Shown piece after piece: positions 16,201-24,451 of a stretch of DNA of 64,000 bases. The position numbers and the translations under genes were made by a program. The stretch covers positions 18,113 through 82,112 of the forward strand of contig CAKSGG010000004.1 in the NCBI GenBank assembly GCA_934454215.1, written 5' to 3'. The stretch's first letter is position 1. The number at the start of each line of letters is the position of its first letter. Under the pieces are notes generated by a model that made no database searches, was not told the DNA's origin, and was given only the letters and a program-made list of their open reading frames with translations. This stretch comes from an uncultured Clostridia bacterium. Its GTDB lineage: Bacteria > Bacillota > Clostridia > UBA1381.

Positions 16201-17741
16201 ATACCGGCTGGGAGGAAAATGACGGTGAATTAAATCCTGTTATCGGTCTTATTGACGATCCGAGGAATCAATCACAGTACCCGGCAACAGTCAATCTTTC
16301 AGAACTTGGACATACGGGCATATACGGCGCTCCGGGTGTCGGCAAAACAACACTTTTGCAAACGCTTATTATGTCAATCTGTTGCACATATTCGCCCGAA
16401 GATGTAAATGTCTACATAATGGACTTCAACACGGGAAGTATGGGAATGTTTGCAGGGTTTCCGCACGTTGGCGGCGTTGTAAACGACAGTGATGAAGAAA
16501 AGATGGATAAGCTTGTCAAGCTGATTTCCAAAGAGCTTGACACGAGAAAGGAAAAGTTTTCAAAGCTGAGCCTCGGAAACATTAAGGCATACCGTGATGC
16601 AACGGGAGAAAAACTGCCGTATATCGTGCTTGTAATTGATAATTTTGCACCTATGTTCACGCTTTATCCCGAAACGGATATGTTCTTCTTGAATCTGACA
16701 AGACAGGGTGCAAGCTACGGTATTTATATTGCGGCAACGGGCAACAATCCCAACGCACTGACATATAAAATCAGTCAAAACATAAAAAATTCCGTTGCAC
16801 TGCAAATGATAGATAAAAGCGAGTATCAGGGAATTGTCGGCAAAACAAACGGACTTGAGCCGGACAATGTTGACGGCAGAGGTCTTATAAAAGCAGATGT
16901 TCCGCTTGAATTTCAAACGGCGCTTCCGGCACCGGGAGAAACGGACAGCGAAAGAGTTGCCGCAATTAAAAATATTGCTGCGGAAATGAACAGAATCTGG
17001 ACGGGTAACCGTGCGGCGCCAATACCGATTATGCCTGATATAATTCCGTTTAACAGTATTTCGGCAGGCAAAATCACGGTCGGTTTGTCAACGAATGAGG
17101 TGTATCCGCTCGGAATTGATTTTGACGAAACGCATTATATGGTTATTTCGGGACATAAATCGTCCGGCAAGAGCAATATGGTAAGCGTTATTGCAAAACA
17201 GATGAAGTCAAATTATGAGGGTAACACAGTTGTTTTGTATGATGCGGAAAGCGCTCTCGGCGATATAAAAAATACGGTTGACAAGTATTTTACGACAGGT
17301 GAAGAACTTGACGGATTTATGGCACAAACCGTGTCCGAGCTGCAGCGAAGAAAGGAATTGCACGAAAGCGGCGAAGCACACGAGGCATTTGCTCCGATTG
17401 CAATTTTGATTGACGGTCTTAAAAAATGCTATGAGGTGATAGACGAAAAAACGGCAAAACGGCTTGAAGCAGTCATCAGATTGGGAAAAGGGCTTAATGT
17501 GTACCTTGTTGCATCAGAGGACGCAGAGGAGCTTGGCAAGCTTTCAAGTATGGGCAATACGATCTCAATGCTGCTTGTTAATAACAAGCTGTCGGTTTTG
17601 CTCGGTAAAACATTTAAGTCGCATACGGTATTTTCTGGCGATCTTTCATACAGTGAAGCCGAGGCAAAACTTGGCGAATTTGAGGGATATATTTTAAAGA
17701 ATGAACACGCTGAAAGATTTAAAGCGATGTTTGCAAAATAA
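13227..17741 (+). CDS. essC: EssC-like type VII secretion ATPase with tandem FHA-like domains
   Basis: This 1504-aa FtsK/SpoIIIE-family motor is the hallmark of Firmicutes T7SS. Two FHA-like domains occupy the N-terminus (the second from ~110 to 185: IGRGEKNNVVL, GSTNGTYVN). Two membrane helices lie at about 240-265 and 276-295. Three ATPase domains follow, with P-loops GMAGSGKS (691), GAPGVGKT (1034) and GHKSSGKS (1309), and the first domain has a Walker B-like IIVIDEFAE. It should form the membrane pore motor that drives WXG100 and effector export. ATG 13227 follows GGAGG by 9 bases; the frame open from 13209 starts at the ribosome-binding site. The second FHA-like domain is unusually well preserved, consistent with phosphothreonine control. 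Confidence 0.92.
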   Translation: MDMFIRIYYKGHFKDISLSNHQRLSIGSDVKEGFSIPDSDLKKEHIKFVNKNGVWEVSCIGEVLMNGSKVTHGTLIPEQIFVLSRKDRISMMVISEYEQNGIEEKLPDELTIGRGEKNNVVLDSPIVSGKHAKIKRMGTDYHLIDMGSTNGTYVNSEAIKECVLKNRDEIVIGEAKFIFGGDSLEIFGVNNNISVHKSAPKPKNIKQRPIYKRSPRLKLEMPSDKIDIQNPPSIGAKPNLNWISILTYPLIMLIPTIISAIVTYMSVVKGNGDGKFSIPITGIFVLAMPLSGILSHRSQTKKYRKDEKLRIEKYKQYLADTQKHIDDVHARQLRALCSANPDTKDCAALVKEMSPKMWERSPLDDDFMSVRIGNGKVPSVIEIKTPNETLSLHEDELAKGGQKIADDNKYVENAPILCDIRNNCMVGVVGDRKNTVALAKNIVMQAAATHSYEELRIVTVFPSKEYSEWEWIRWLPHSFDDGRTFRFMASNSMEVSELCRRFEDIVKERKSEIEENSYGRKTMQLPYYLFIIADDEDIKKQGIMKTLRACEYQFGMGAVILTHSKNELYMECKEIIELRNGSGVIYNAENSGEFEEFNIDKVDAKSFDIFARAMAPIRVEEKAKATALPSCVTFLDGYNVKTPDQIPVAENWRKALPFKSMSVPVGIRENGERFMFDIYEKKHGPFGLVAGMAGSGKSEMVQSWILSMALAFSPSDVSFILIDFKGTGLIQPFEGFPHLAGTISNLDNKIDRNLIALQCELTRRQIIFNKYGVQNVTEYQKLYHAGKADEALPFLIIVIDEFAEFKLQFPEFGNFINSLFRTGRSLGMYSILMSQKTTGVVTADVEANVKFRWCLRVASASDSKDMLHHGDAAKITVPGRAYIRIGDDEIYEQVQSFWSGAPYNPNKKDKMTVVPKVSGITLQGKRISYKNRNKTMGIDYGLKEEIKEINAVVDFLKRYVKENDIAESKKVWTEKLPDIIVLNEVTDLKFNDTGWEENDGELNPVIGLIDDPRNQSQYPATVNLSELGHTGIYGAPGVGKTTLLQTLIMSICCTYSPEDVNVYIMDFNTGSMGMFAGFPHVGGVVNDSDEEKMDKLVKLISKELDTRKEKFSKLSLGNIKAYRDATGEKLPYIVLVIDNFAPMFTLYPETDMFFLNLTRQGASYGIYIAATGNNPNALTYKISQNIKNSVALQMIDKSEYQGIVGKTNGLEPDNVDGRGLIKADVPLEFQTALPAPGETDSERVAAIKNIAAEMNRIWTGNRAAPIPIMPDIIPFNSISAGKITVGLSTNEVYPLGIDFDETHYMVISGHKSSGKSNMVSVIAKQMKSNYEGNTVVLYDAESALGDIKNTVDKYFTTGEELDGFMAQTVSELQRRKELHESGEAHEAFAPIAILIDGLKKCYEVIDEKTAKRLEAVIRLGKGLNVYLVASEDAEELGKLSSMGNTISMLLVNNKLSVLLGKTFKSHTVFSGDLSYSEAEAKLGEFEGYILKNEHAERFKAMFAK

Positions 17742-17758
17742 AAAGGAGGATAAGAGCA

Positions 17759-18559
17759 TTGGATAGCTGTGAATTAAACGCAAAAGAAATTATGTGCATA
17801 GCGGCAAGTCTCGGCGCAACCGAGCTGTACGGCATACCCGACAGCTTCGGCGGAATGAGTGAAGCTGCTTTGAGTCATGAGATTTTGGGTGTTCAAACCA
17901 CCTTGGAACACAAGGGATACTTAAAAGAAAATTTTGACGGGGAAACCTCATTAAGCGGCGATATCTTAAATATTGTTGAGATTTGCGCAAAGTGCGAAAA
18001 GTTTATCGCCGTTGATAAACAGCTGCGGCATAGCACACAGGAAGGTATACTTTTTTACATAAAAGACGCAATGGCTGTTATGGCGGTTAAAGACGGTGAG
18101 AGCTATAAACTGAAAGTTTTTGACACCTCGAAAATATCGGAAACTGTTTTCGGGCTGATTAACTGGAAAAACAACGGGGCAGAGGAAAGGTATAATTACA
18201 GAATATCAAATAAGACGCTTGAAAAGGCAAAAAAACTGAAAACCCGTAATGCCGATGACGCGGCATTAAAGGAATTGACATCTGCCGGAGCAGATGCAAA
18301 GACGGCAAAAATTATTGTGGGCGGCTTTGTCAGTGATGAAGATTTTTATTCCTTTACATTTGCGGACTTAAAAGCCGAAACAGATAATGTTGATAACATT
18401 ATGTATATCATGACCGCAGAGGAAATTATCCGTCTTAAAAGCATAATGGAAAACGAAGAAGATGTTGTGTATTTTCAGAATGCAACAAAGGAGGGTATTT
18501 TGAGTGAAATGCGGGAAATGCTTAAAAAACTCCGTATCAGCCGAGAGGTGTTTGAATAA
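17759..18559 (+). CDS. T7SS operon protein of unknown function, possibly EspG-like chaperone
   Basis: The 266-aa soluble protein has no signal peptide or membrane helix. It starts at TTG 17759, 9 bases after AAGGAGG, and its stop overlaps the esaB start. Its opening (LNAKEIMCIAASLGATELYG, followed by a glycine-containing loop) and its alpha/beta character recall the EspG chaperones of mycobacterial ESX systems, which bind secreted heterodimers. The resemblance is weak and rests on pattern reading only. It could instead be a Clostridia-specific T7SS subunit. Placement between the motor ATPase and EsaB argues for a core role. Confidence 0.45.
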   Translation: MDSCELNAKEIMCIAASLGATELYGIPDSFGGMSEAALSHEILGVQTTLEHKGYLKENFDGETSLSGDILNIVEICAKCEKFIAVDKQLRHSTQEGILFYIKDAMAVMAVKDGESYKLKVFDTSKISETVFGLINWKNNGAEERYNYRISNKTLEKAKKLKTRNADDAALKELTSAGADAKTAKIIVGGFVSDEDFYSFTFADLKAETDNVDNIMYIMTAEEIIRLKSIMENEEDVVYFQNATKEGILSEMREMLKKLRISREVFE

Positions 18560-18816
18560 TGGACGATATAATCGTAACGCTTTTGTTTCAAGATGACTAT
18601 GAGCCGGTAGATTTAGAAATTCCGGCAAAGCTCCGGGTTGATGAGTTGGAGGAAAAAATACTTGAATCGTTAATTGAAATGGATTTTGAACGCTTTGGCG
18701 GCGTGAAAAAAATAAATTTAAGCTGCGGCGGAAAAGCTTTGGATCCCGACAAAACACTTGAAGAATACGGCATTTGGGACGGAAGCAGACTGACCGTTTC
18801 AGAAAGGAGACTATAA
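18559..18816 (+). CDS. esaB: EsaB/YukD-like ubiquitin-fold T7SS protein
   Basis: The 85-aa protein has the beta-grasp pattern of EsaB/YukD. Two N-terminal strands (IIVTLLFQDDYEPVDLEIP) are followed by a helix (VDELEEKILESLIEM) and strands ending LEEYGIWDGSRLTV. It is a conserved small cytoplasmic component of Firmicutes T7SS, thought to help secretion or its regulation; it is not known to be conjugated to targets. Its start overlaps the previous stop by one base, so translation is probably coupled. Size and position match the family well. Confidence 0.88.
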   Translation: MDDIIVTLLFQDDYEPVDLEIPAKLRVDELEEKILESLIEMDFERFGGVKKINLSCGGKALDPDKTLEEYGIWDGSRLTVSERRL

Positions 18817-18819
18817 AAA

Positions 18820-19107
18820 ATGGGACTTATCAGTATTGATTATTTGGACGCAATCAGGCAGGCAAATAAGCTGAATAATGCGGCGGAGCAGTGTGAGGAC
18901 GCCGAAAGAGCCGCTTCTAAGGTATATGCCGAGGTGTGCGAAAACTGGAGCGGAGAGGCGGCAGATGCTTTTAAGGTGAAAATTGAGGAATGGAAAAAGG
19001 AAAATAAGCATGTTATGGAAGAATGCAGGGATATTGCACAGCTTATTAAAATGGTCGCAAAACAGATTAAGGAAGCGGACGAGGCTGCGGCAAGAACAAT
19101 GCAGTAA
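18820..19107 (+). CDS. WXG100-family protein (1 of 3)
   Basis: The 95-aa protein is a helix-turn-helix hairpin with the WxG-type turn NWSGEAADAF at about residue 43, the hallmark of ESAT-6/EsxA proteins. These small dimers are exported by the EssC motor and may be substrates or partners of larger effectors. It is strongly helical and charged. It lies directly after esaB (3 bases after its stop) and before the first effector-like gene, so it may pair with that effector for export. AAAGGAG precedes ATG 18820. Confidence 0.9.
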   Translation: MGLISIDYLDAIRQANKLNNAAEQCEDAERAASKVYAEVCENWSGEAADAFKVKIEEWKKENKHVMEECRDIAQLIKMVAKQIKEADEAAARTMQ

Positions 19108-19139
19108 AATACGCTTTCAGATAAAGGATGTGAATAAAA

Positions 19140-20297
19140 GTGGCGGTAGTTGGTTTGCAGAAAGCTTCAATAAGCTCTATCAGACGGCAAATTGAAAAAA
19201 TGCAGGCTGAAAGCGAAAATGCGGAAAAGAAAATCCGTTCAGCGTTGAACGGTCTTGATTTTGAGGTTGCTTCAAAGCAGAACATCAGAAATTGCCTTAA
19301 TACCCTTATAACATCGGCGAACAGACAAGGCAGCTTATCGGGGCAGTATAAAACTGCGTTTCTGAATGTAACAAATTCGGTGGTAGAGAGTGACGGTAAA
19401 TTCGGAAATCAGTCACAGTCGATATGTGACCGCATTAAAAAATATGTAGAAGGTGCAGCATCTGATGCAAAAAAATTTTTCTTCAAAAACAAAATTGCAA
19501 AATACGCAGCACTGGCAGGAATGTTTTTAACAAACCCGTTGGGCGTAGTGATGACAAGTGCGGTTTTTCCGAATAGTAAGATAGCTAAAGAGTATGTAAA
19601 GGCAGGAACAGAAGCAGTATCTTTGGCAAAGAAAATATATGACCAGGCAAAGGAAAGCTACGACAATAAGGGAGTTGTATATAAGGCGCACCAGTATGGA
19701 AAGGCAGCTATAAAAGTAACCGCTGGAGCAGTGAAAGTTGGTGGAGCCATTGGTGCAATATTGTTTTCGACTGGTGCATCGACTCCGTTGTCAATGATTA
19801 CTGCAATAAGTGGTATCAATGATATGGTCAGCGGAATTGCTGATGGTATTTATGTTCATAACGAGCAATACGATATGGTAGGGCAGACTAATGCATTAAA
19901 GAATTATCTTGTTGAAAGCACAGGAGAAATTGGTGCATATTTTGGAAAAGAATCAACAGGAGAGTATATTGGCAATTTGATATATACAGGCTTTGAAGCG
20001 GTTACATTTCTTGATGGTGCTGAAAAGATGCTGACATCAATGGGAAAGGTTAATACGATATTAACCGGGCAGTACGGTTCATCAGGTTCATTTTTCTGGG
20101 AGAAGGATAAAGTATCATTTGAGGCGATAGCTAATAGTAAATTAAAATTTGCTGTGGAACCCGACTATTTTATTCGCAAAATTTTGAAAGTAAATCCTGC
20201 ATCTGATGGTAATATTATTTATGAGGCAGGAAAAAGTATTTTCAAAATGTTTGGTAAAGCGTCAAAGTTTGGAAAACAAATAAGCAGCTTAATTTAA
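19140..20297 (+). CDS. T7SS effector-like protein 1 with shared N-terminal module
   Basis: The 385-aa product begins at GTG 19140 with a ~95-residue helical module almost identical to that of the protein at 20624. That module is presumably the export/partner domain, analogous to LXG. The rest is different: Gly/Ala-rich hydrophobic stretches (e.g. VGGAIGAILFSTGASTPLS) of the kind seen before the toxin tips of LXG proteins, then ~60 polar residues. It could insert into membranes or carry an unrecognised C-terminal toxin. The DUF4176 gene follows 23 bases later, a common neighbour of LXG toxins. No catalytic motif is recognisable, so toxin identity is inference. Confidence 0.6.
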   Translation: MAVVGLQKASISSIRRQIEKMQAESENAEKKIRSALNGLDFEVASKQNIRNCLNTLITSANRQGSLSGQYKTAFLNVTNSVVESDGKFGNQSQSICDRIKKYVEGAASDAKKFFFKNKIAKYAALAGMFLTNPLGVVMTSAVFPNSKIAKEYVKAGTEAVSLAKKIYDQAKESYDNKGVVYKAHQYGKAAIKVTAGAVKVGGAIGAILFSTGASTPLSMITAISGINDMVSGIADGIYVHNEQYDMVGQTNALKNYLVESTGEIGAYFGKESTGEYIGNLIYTGFEAVTFLDGAEKMLTSMGKVNTILTGQYGSSGSFFWEKDKVSFEAIANSKLKFAVEPDYFIRKILKVNPASDGNIIYEAGKSIFKMFGKASKFGKQISSLI

Positions 20298-20320
20298 AAA
20301 AGTGAAAGGTTGTGAAAGAT

Positions 20321-20602
20321 ATGAAAAATCAATTTTTACCGGTAGGTAGCGTTGTATCATTGGAGGGTGCGCAAAAGAAGCTCTTAATTATTGGTTCGGC
20401 GGTAGAACGGGAAAACGACAAAAATATATATGATTACATAGGTGTTCCGTATCCGGAGGGATATGTTGATAGTGAAACTATGTTTCTTTTTATGGCAAAC
20501 GATATAAAGGAGATTCACTTTATAGGTTATGTTAATGCAGAGGCACAGGTGTTTATGCAGAAATACGCTGATTTGCTAAAAAGCGTTGACGCTCAAAAAT
20601 GA
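20321..20602 (+). CDS. DUF4176-family T7SS-associated protein
   Basis: The 93-aa protein shows the DUF4176 pattern: FLPVGSVVSLEGAQKKLLII, then YDYIGVPYPEGYV. This small cytoplasmic family is repeatedly found beside Firmicutes T7SS toxin genes. Its exact role is not settled; a chaperone/accessory or immunity role has been considered. Two starts are possible: GTG 20312, only two bases after GAAAGG, and ATG 20321, which I prefer on spacing. It sits between the two effector-like genes. Confidence 0.8.
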   Translation: MKNQFLPVGSVVSLEGAQKKLLIIGSAVERENDKNIYDYIGVPYPEGYVDSETMFLFMANDIKEIHFIGYVNAEAQVFMQKYADLLKSVDAQK

Positions 20603-20623
20603 TATTAGGAGGCAATCAATAAA

Positions 20624-20924
20624 ATGCCAAACATTATGTTAAAAAAATCTTCAATCAGTGCAATTTCGCGGCAGATTGAAAGAATGCAATCCGAAACAGA
20701 GGATGCGGAAAAGAAAATCCGTTCAGCATTAAACGGTCTTGATTTTGAAGTTGCTTCAAAGCAGAACATTAGAAGTTGCCTTAATAACCTTATAACATCA
20801 GCGAACAGACAGGGCAATTTATCGGGGCAGTATAAAAGTGCATTTTTGAATGTAACAAATTCTGTTACAGAGGGTGACAGCAAATACGGCAATCGGTCGC
20901 AGTCGATATTTGACAGAATAAAAA
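20624..20924 (+). repeat. Duplicated effector N-terminal module (partner copy 19140-19440)
   Basis: The first ~300 bases of the two effector genes align without gaps at an offset of 1484 bases and share long identical runs, while the remainders are unrelated. This marks a recent module duplication or tip exchange. Confidence 0.8.
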
Positions 20925-21787
20925 TGACACTGCACACAGGCGGTGAAAGTTTGCATGATTTTCTTTTTCGCAATAGAATACGAAAAATTATGTCTATAGC
21001 GGGGGCATTTATAGTAGCTCCGGTTTGTGTTATCACTACGATAGATATCAAGCTGCTGGAAAAAATGGCGAACATATCGAAAAATTGGTTTACAACGACG
21101 GCTTATGCGGCAGATAATGAACCGATAGTTATAGGTGTAGATCCTACAAAGGTAAAGGAAGATAACAGTACGACTGAAAGTAATAATAATTCCGGAAATA
21201 CTGATACAAATTCTGCACCGGCTGATAATATTCCAAATGAGAATGTGCAGACAAATGGTAATACCAAAGGATATACAGGCTCATCAAGAGATGTTTCCGG
21301 CGGAGCATACGGAGATTACAGTGTTGTAAACGGATTTGATGAAAAGTATGTGTTGAATCAATATGACTATGATTTGCGGCAATCAGACGGTTCCAATGGC
21401 GGTTGTACGTCAACATCTGATGCAATGGTCGGGGCATTTAAGAACAATCAATATTATAACCCGGAGGATGATTGGCCGGGTCCCGGTCATGGCGGTGCCA
21501 GATGGACGCACACCAAAAGCATTGAAGGAAGCAGTTCGTGGTCTGACGGACGCAGATATACGGAAATATATAATCAGGTTAATAGCGGTAATGCAGTAGT
21601 AATAAGAGTTACCGGACATTCTATGGTTGCAATCGGCGTAAAAAACGGCTGTGATCCCAACAATATGTCAGCAGCGGATGTTTTGATTGCCAATCCCGGA
21701 ACCGGTAAAATCTCGAATTTGCAAGAGTATTTAACATCAAGCAGGCGACAGTTAGATAATTCGTGGTCGTTGCGTGTTGCAAAGTAA
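20624..21787 (+). CDS. T7SS effector-like protein 2 with C39/papain-like peptidase domain
   Basis: The 387-aa product shares its first ~95 residues with effector 1. A hydrophobic segment (~122-145) and an Asn/Thr/Ser-rich linker follow. The C-terminal ~150 residues look like a C39/papain-type cysteine peptidase: Cys261 in GGCTSTSDAM, His332 in TGHSMVAIGV and Asn357 in IANPGTGKI form a Cys-His-Asn order. Such domains cut peptide or isopeptide bonds. Export through the T7SS to attack competitor peptidoglycan or proteins is inference. AGGAGG precedes ATG 20624. Housekeeping C39 peptidases are usually fused to ABC exporters, which is not the case here. Confidence 0.7.
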   Translation: MPNIMLKKSSISAISRQIERMQSETEDAEKKIRSALNGLDFEVASKQNIRSCLNNLITSANRQGNLSGQYKSAFLNVTNSVTEGDSKYGNRSQSIFDRIKMTLHTGGESLHDFLFRNRIRKIMSIAGAFIVAPVCVITTIDIKLLEKMANISKNWFTTTAYAADNEPIVIGVDPTKVKEDNSTTESNNNSGNTDTNSAPADNIPNENVQTNGNTKGYTGSSRDVSGGAYGDYSVVNGFDEKYVLNQYDYDLRQSDGSNGGCTSTSDAMVGAFKNNQYYNPEDDWPGPGHGGARWTHTKSIEGSSSWSDGRRYTEIYNQVNSGNAVVIRVTGHSMVAIGVKNGCDPNNMSAADVLIANPGTGKISNLQEYLTSSRRQLDNSWSLRVAK

Positions 21788-21805
21788 TTTGTGGAGGTGA
21801 TACAT

Positions 21806-22105
21806 ATGGCAGATCAGATTTTGGTGAATCCAAGTGATTTAACAACAAAAAGTAATCAGGTACGGCAGTATAAGGAAAGTCATCACGACATTATGAACAA
21901 AATCACGAATCTTGTTATGACTTTGGGAGAGGTTTGGCAGGGTGATGCTCAAAATGCGTTTGTAAGCAAATATTTAAGTATGCAGCCGGTGTACGACAGC
22001 TTTGAGGAAGCACTGGAGGAGTTTGCGGCTTTAATGGAAAAAGTGGCGGACGAAATGATGAAAACCGACCAAGCCGGGAAAAATATAATTAATTCAATCT
22101 ATTGA
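21806..22105 (+). CDS. WXG100-family protein (2 of 3)
   Basis: The 99-aa helical hairpin has the turn VWQGDAQNAF (W-Q-G) around residue 45 and lacks a signal peptide. GGAGGTGATAC places ATG 21806 as the start; the frame is open from 21791, which would overlap the ribosome-binding site. It is followed 50 bases later by a third WXG100 gene of similar length and sequence (both contain KxxDxRxYK-type N-terminal helices). The two may form the heterodimer usually exported by EssC. Confidence 0.9.
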   Translation: MADQILVNPSDLTTKSNQVRQYKESHHDIMNKITNLVMTLGEVWQGDAQNAFVSKYLSMQPVYDSFEEALEEFAALMEKVADEMMKTDQAGKNIINSIY

Positions 22106-22155
22106 TTTATGCAGCGAAAGCTGAATAAATAAAAAATTTAAGGAGGTCATTTAAA

Positions 22156-22452
22156 ATGGCAGTAATTCAGGTAACGCCGGAAACTTTGAGACAGAAGGCA
22201 ACGGATGTTCGTACATATAAAGGCGAACACGATGACGTAATCGCAAAACTCAAAACATTGGTAAATGGTCTTAATGAGACATGGAAAGGTGAAGCGCAGG
22301 ACGCATTTTTGGCTAAATTCGAAAGTATGCAGTCAACATTTACAAACTTTTCCGAAATGCTTGAGGGGTACGCAAAGCTGATGGATACAGCAGCAACGCA
22401 GCTCGAAAACACAGACCAGTCATTGAAATCAACTATGACAAATTTTGGTTGA
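22156..22452 (+). CDS. WXG100-family protein (3 of 3)
   Basis: The 98-aa product has the family turn TWKGEAQDAF at about residue 44 between two long amphipathic helices. It starts at ATG 22156 after AAGGAGG and is the last gene of the T7SS operon, directly before the terminator at 22462. Position, size and sequence make it the best EsxA-like candidate. It resembles the preceding gene closely enough to be a duplication product. Confidence 0.92.
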   Translation: MAVIQVTPETLRQKATDVRTYKGEHDDVIAKLKTLVNGLNETWKGEAQDAFLAKFESMQSTFTNFSEMLEGYAKLMDTAATQLENTDQSLKSTMTNFG

Positions 22453-22461
22453 TAAAGAGTA

Positions 22462-22496
22462 TAGCAGCACCCCGATTTTGCGGGTGCTGCTATTTC
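22462..22496 (+). terminator. Intrinsic terminator at the end of the T7SS operon
   Basis: TAGCAGCACCC (22462-22472) pairs perfectly with GGGTGCTGCTA (22482-22492) in an 11-bp stem, followed by a short T-rich tail. It marks the end of the WXG100 genes. Confidence 0.8.
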
Positions 22497-22556
22497 TGCT
22501 ATTTAACGGATAACGAATAAGAATAAAGTCAGAAATGCAAAGGATGGGTACGAGAA

Positions 22557-24353
22557 ATGTTTCATCGAAATTATAAATTAAGAAAAAATTTTTTGCCGAT
22601 TATATTATCTTTTTTTGTGATTGCGACTGTTGCTGTTCCGGTTGGGGCGGCGACGCAAACTGATTGGAAAAGTTTATATAAGTCAAAAGTTCAGCAGATA
22701 GAAAATGAGTACAGGCAGGAGAAAAGAACAAAAGATGATGTTTATGACACACTTTTTTTCTCATTGCAGGATTTTAATTTTGATGGCATTCCCGAACTTT
22801 ATCATACACTGGTTAAAACGGATAAGGAAGGCTATAAACTCCAAGAGGGCAGTGAAGAAATATATTATATAAAAAACAACAGGGTTGTTCTCGGTAAAAT
22901 CGAAAGTCACAGCACACTCGGTCTTCTCCCGGATATAATTGATAACGGCAGTTTAGACAACAACAGATGGCAGTTAGCAGTATACAATACAGAAAAGGAA
23001 AAGGCAGAATTTATTACAAAAGATAATTTGAATTTCGGTAAAGGGATTACATTATCGGCATTAAGCTTTGATATAGATAAGGGTGTTCTTAAAATATCCG
23101 AAATTAATTCTCTGCCGAAATGTGAAATAATCGGTGCAGGATCGTATTATTCCGTATCACCAAAGAAAAATAGGGATATATGGGATTGGGAAGCACTGTA
23201 TATTGAAAAAACAGAAAAAGAAACAAACAACAATACGGTAAAACAAAGTGAAAAGGTTGCCACAGACTGGAATGGGGCATATAAGCAGTTTATCGCAGAT
23301 AAGAAATATGTCAATACAAGGCAAAAGTTTTATACTGAAAACAGTGATAAAATATTATTCGGATTATATGACTTAGACGGGAACGGCACGCCGGAGCTGA
23401 TTATAAAAAACGGTGCCGACGAAGAAAATGATATGGTAAATTATGCGTATACCTATAAAAATAAAAGTGTAACTTATTTAGATAAAATAGGTGATAGAGA
23501 CTCTTCTTTTAAGTATGTATCCGGTTTTCCGGGACTTTATTGGGAAAGCGGCAGTAACGGAACCTATATCGGATATTACTTTACCTTGAAAAACAGTACA
23601 CTTAATAAAGAAAAGATTTTAGAGGAAACGCTTGAATATAAAAATTCAAAGATGAATTACAACGAAAAACAGATAACAAAGGATAACGCTCTTTATAATG
23701 CGTGCAAGAAAGCGGAAAGTATGCTTCCTATGTATAATGCAAATGAAATAAACAGTATGGGCTGGGACACGTTTGTTTCGGAGGCGGTTAATGAATATTC
23801 GTATTTATATGATGATGTGAACAGCAAAAGCTGGTGCTTTGATGCTGTAAAATACGCGAGAGATAATAGCTTAATGAGCGGAACATCACCAAATCTTTTT
23901 GAGCCGGACGGTGAAATTACAAGGGCAATGGTTGTTACAATTCTTTATCGAATGGAAAAAGAGCCGAATACAAAAAAGGTAAGTTATAAAGATGTTGAAA
24001 GCGGAAGCTGGTACGAAAATGCGGTGTCGTGGGCAAGTATAAAAGGAATTGTAAACGGTGTTGAAAAAAATCTGTTTGCCCCGGACGAGAATATAACAAG
24101 GGAACAGCTTGCCGCAATACTTTACAGATATGCAAAATATAAGGGATTGAATGTAAAAGTGGATAGTGAAATAGTGAAGGAGTATATAGATAATCAGTTA
24201 TTGTCTGATTACGCTTCAGATTCAGTAGGCTGGGCTATCGGAAACGGTTTGATATCAGGTACTGATAAAATACATATAACGCCGCAGGGGAATGCAACAA
24301 GGGCGCAGGCGGCAGTGGTATTATACAGGTTTTGCACGAATCTAAAAAGATAG
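22557..24353 (+). CDS. Secreted S-layer homology (SLH) surface protein
   Basis: The 598-aa protein has a signal peptide (cleavage after VPVGAA, residue ~32). Two similar EF-hand-like segments follow (FNFDGIPELYHT and YDLDGNGTPELII) in a region common in Clostridia extracellular proteins. Three SLH repeats fill the last ~190 residues (motifs ITRAMVVTILYR, ITREQLAAILYR, ATRAQAAVVLYR). SLH domains bind pyruvylated wall polymers, so the protein should sit on the cell surface. It opens the cargo region after the T7SS terminator. Binding of calcium by the DxDxNG loop is inference. Confidence 0.85.
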   Translation: MFHRNYKLRKNFLPIILSFFVIATVAVPVGAATQTDWKSLYKSKVQQIENEYRQEKRTKDDVYDTLFFSLQDFNFDGIPELYHTLVKTDKEGYKLQEGSEEIYYIKNNRVVLGKIESHSTLGLLPDIIDNGSLDNNRWQLAVYNTEKEKAEFITKDNLNFGKGITLSALSFDIDKGVLKISEINSLPKCEIIGAGSYYSVSPKKNRDIWDWEALYIEKTEKETNNNTVKQSEKVATDWNGAYKQFIADKKYVNTRQKFYTENSDKILFGLYDLDGNGTPELIIKNGADEENDMVNYAYTYKNKSVTYLDKIGDRDSSFKYVSGFPGLYWESGSNGTYIGYYFTLKNSTLNKEKILEETLEYKNSKMNYNEKQITKDNALYNACKKAESMLPMYNANEINSMGWDTFVSEAVNEYSYLYDDVNSKSWCFDAVKYARDNSLMSGTSPNLFEPDGEITRAMVVTILYRMEKEPNTKKVSYKDVESGSWYENAVSWASIKGIVNGVEKNLFAPDENITREQLAAILYRYAKYKGLNVKVDSEIVKEYIDNQLLSDYASDSVGWAIGNGLISGTDKIHITPQGNATRAQAAVVLYRFCTNLKR

Positions 24354-24451
24354 GAGAAATGGTTGAGGCATTGGTATCTATTAAATTTTAATACAAAGAG
24401 AGGATAATAAACGATATCTTTCAAAAGAATAATTTTAAGGAGTGTTTTTAT

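Noticed and set aside
18559..18816. EsaB as the substrate of the E1-like/JAB pair at 51-53 kb
   Set aside because: It is in another operon, lacks a C-terminal Gly-Gly and is typical of T7SS EsaB proteins; no evidence links it to conjugation.
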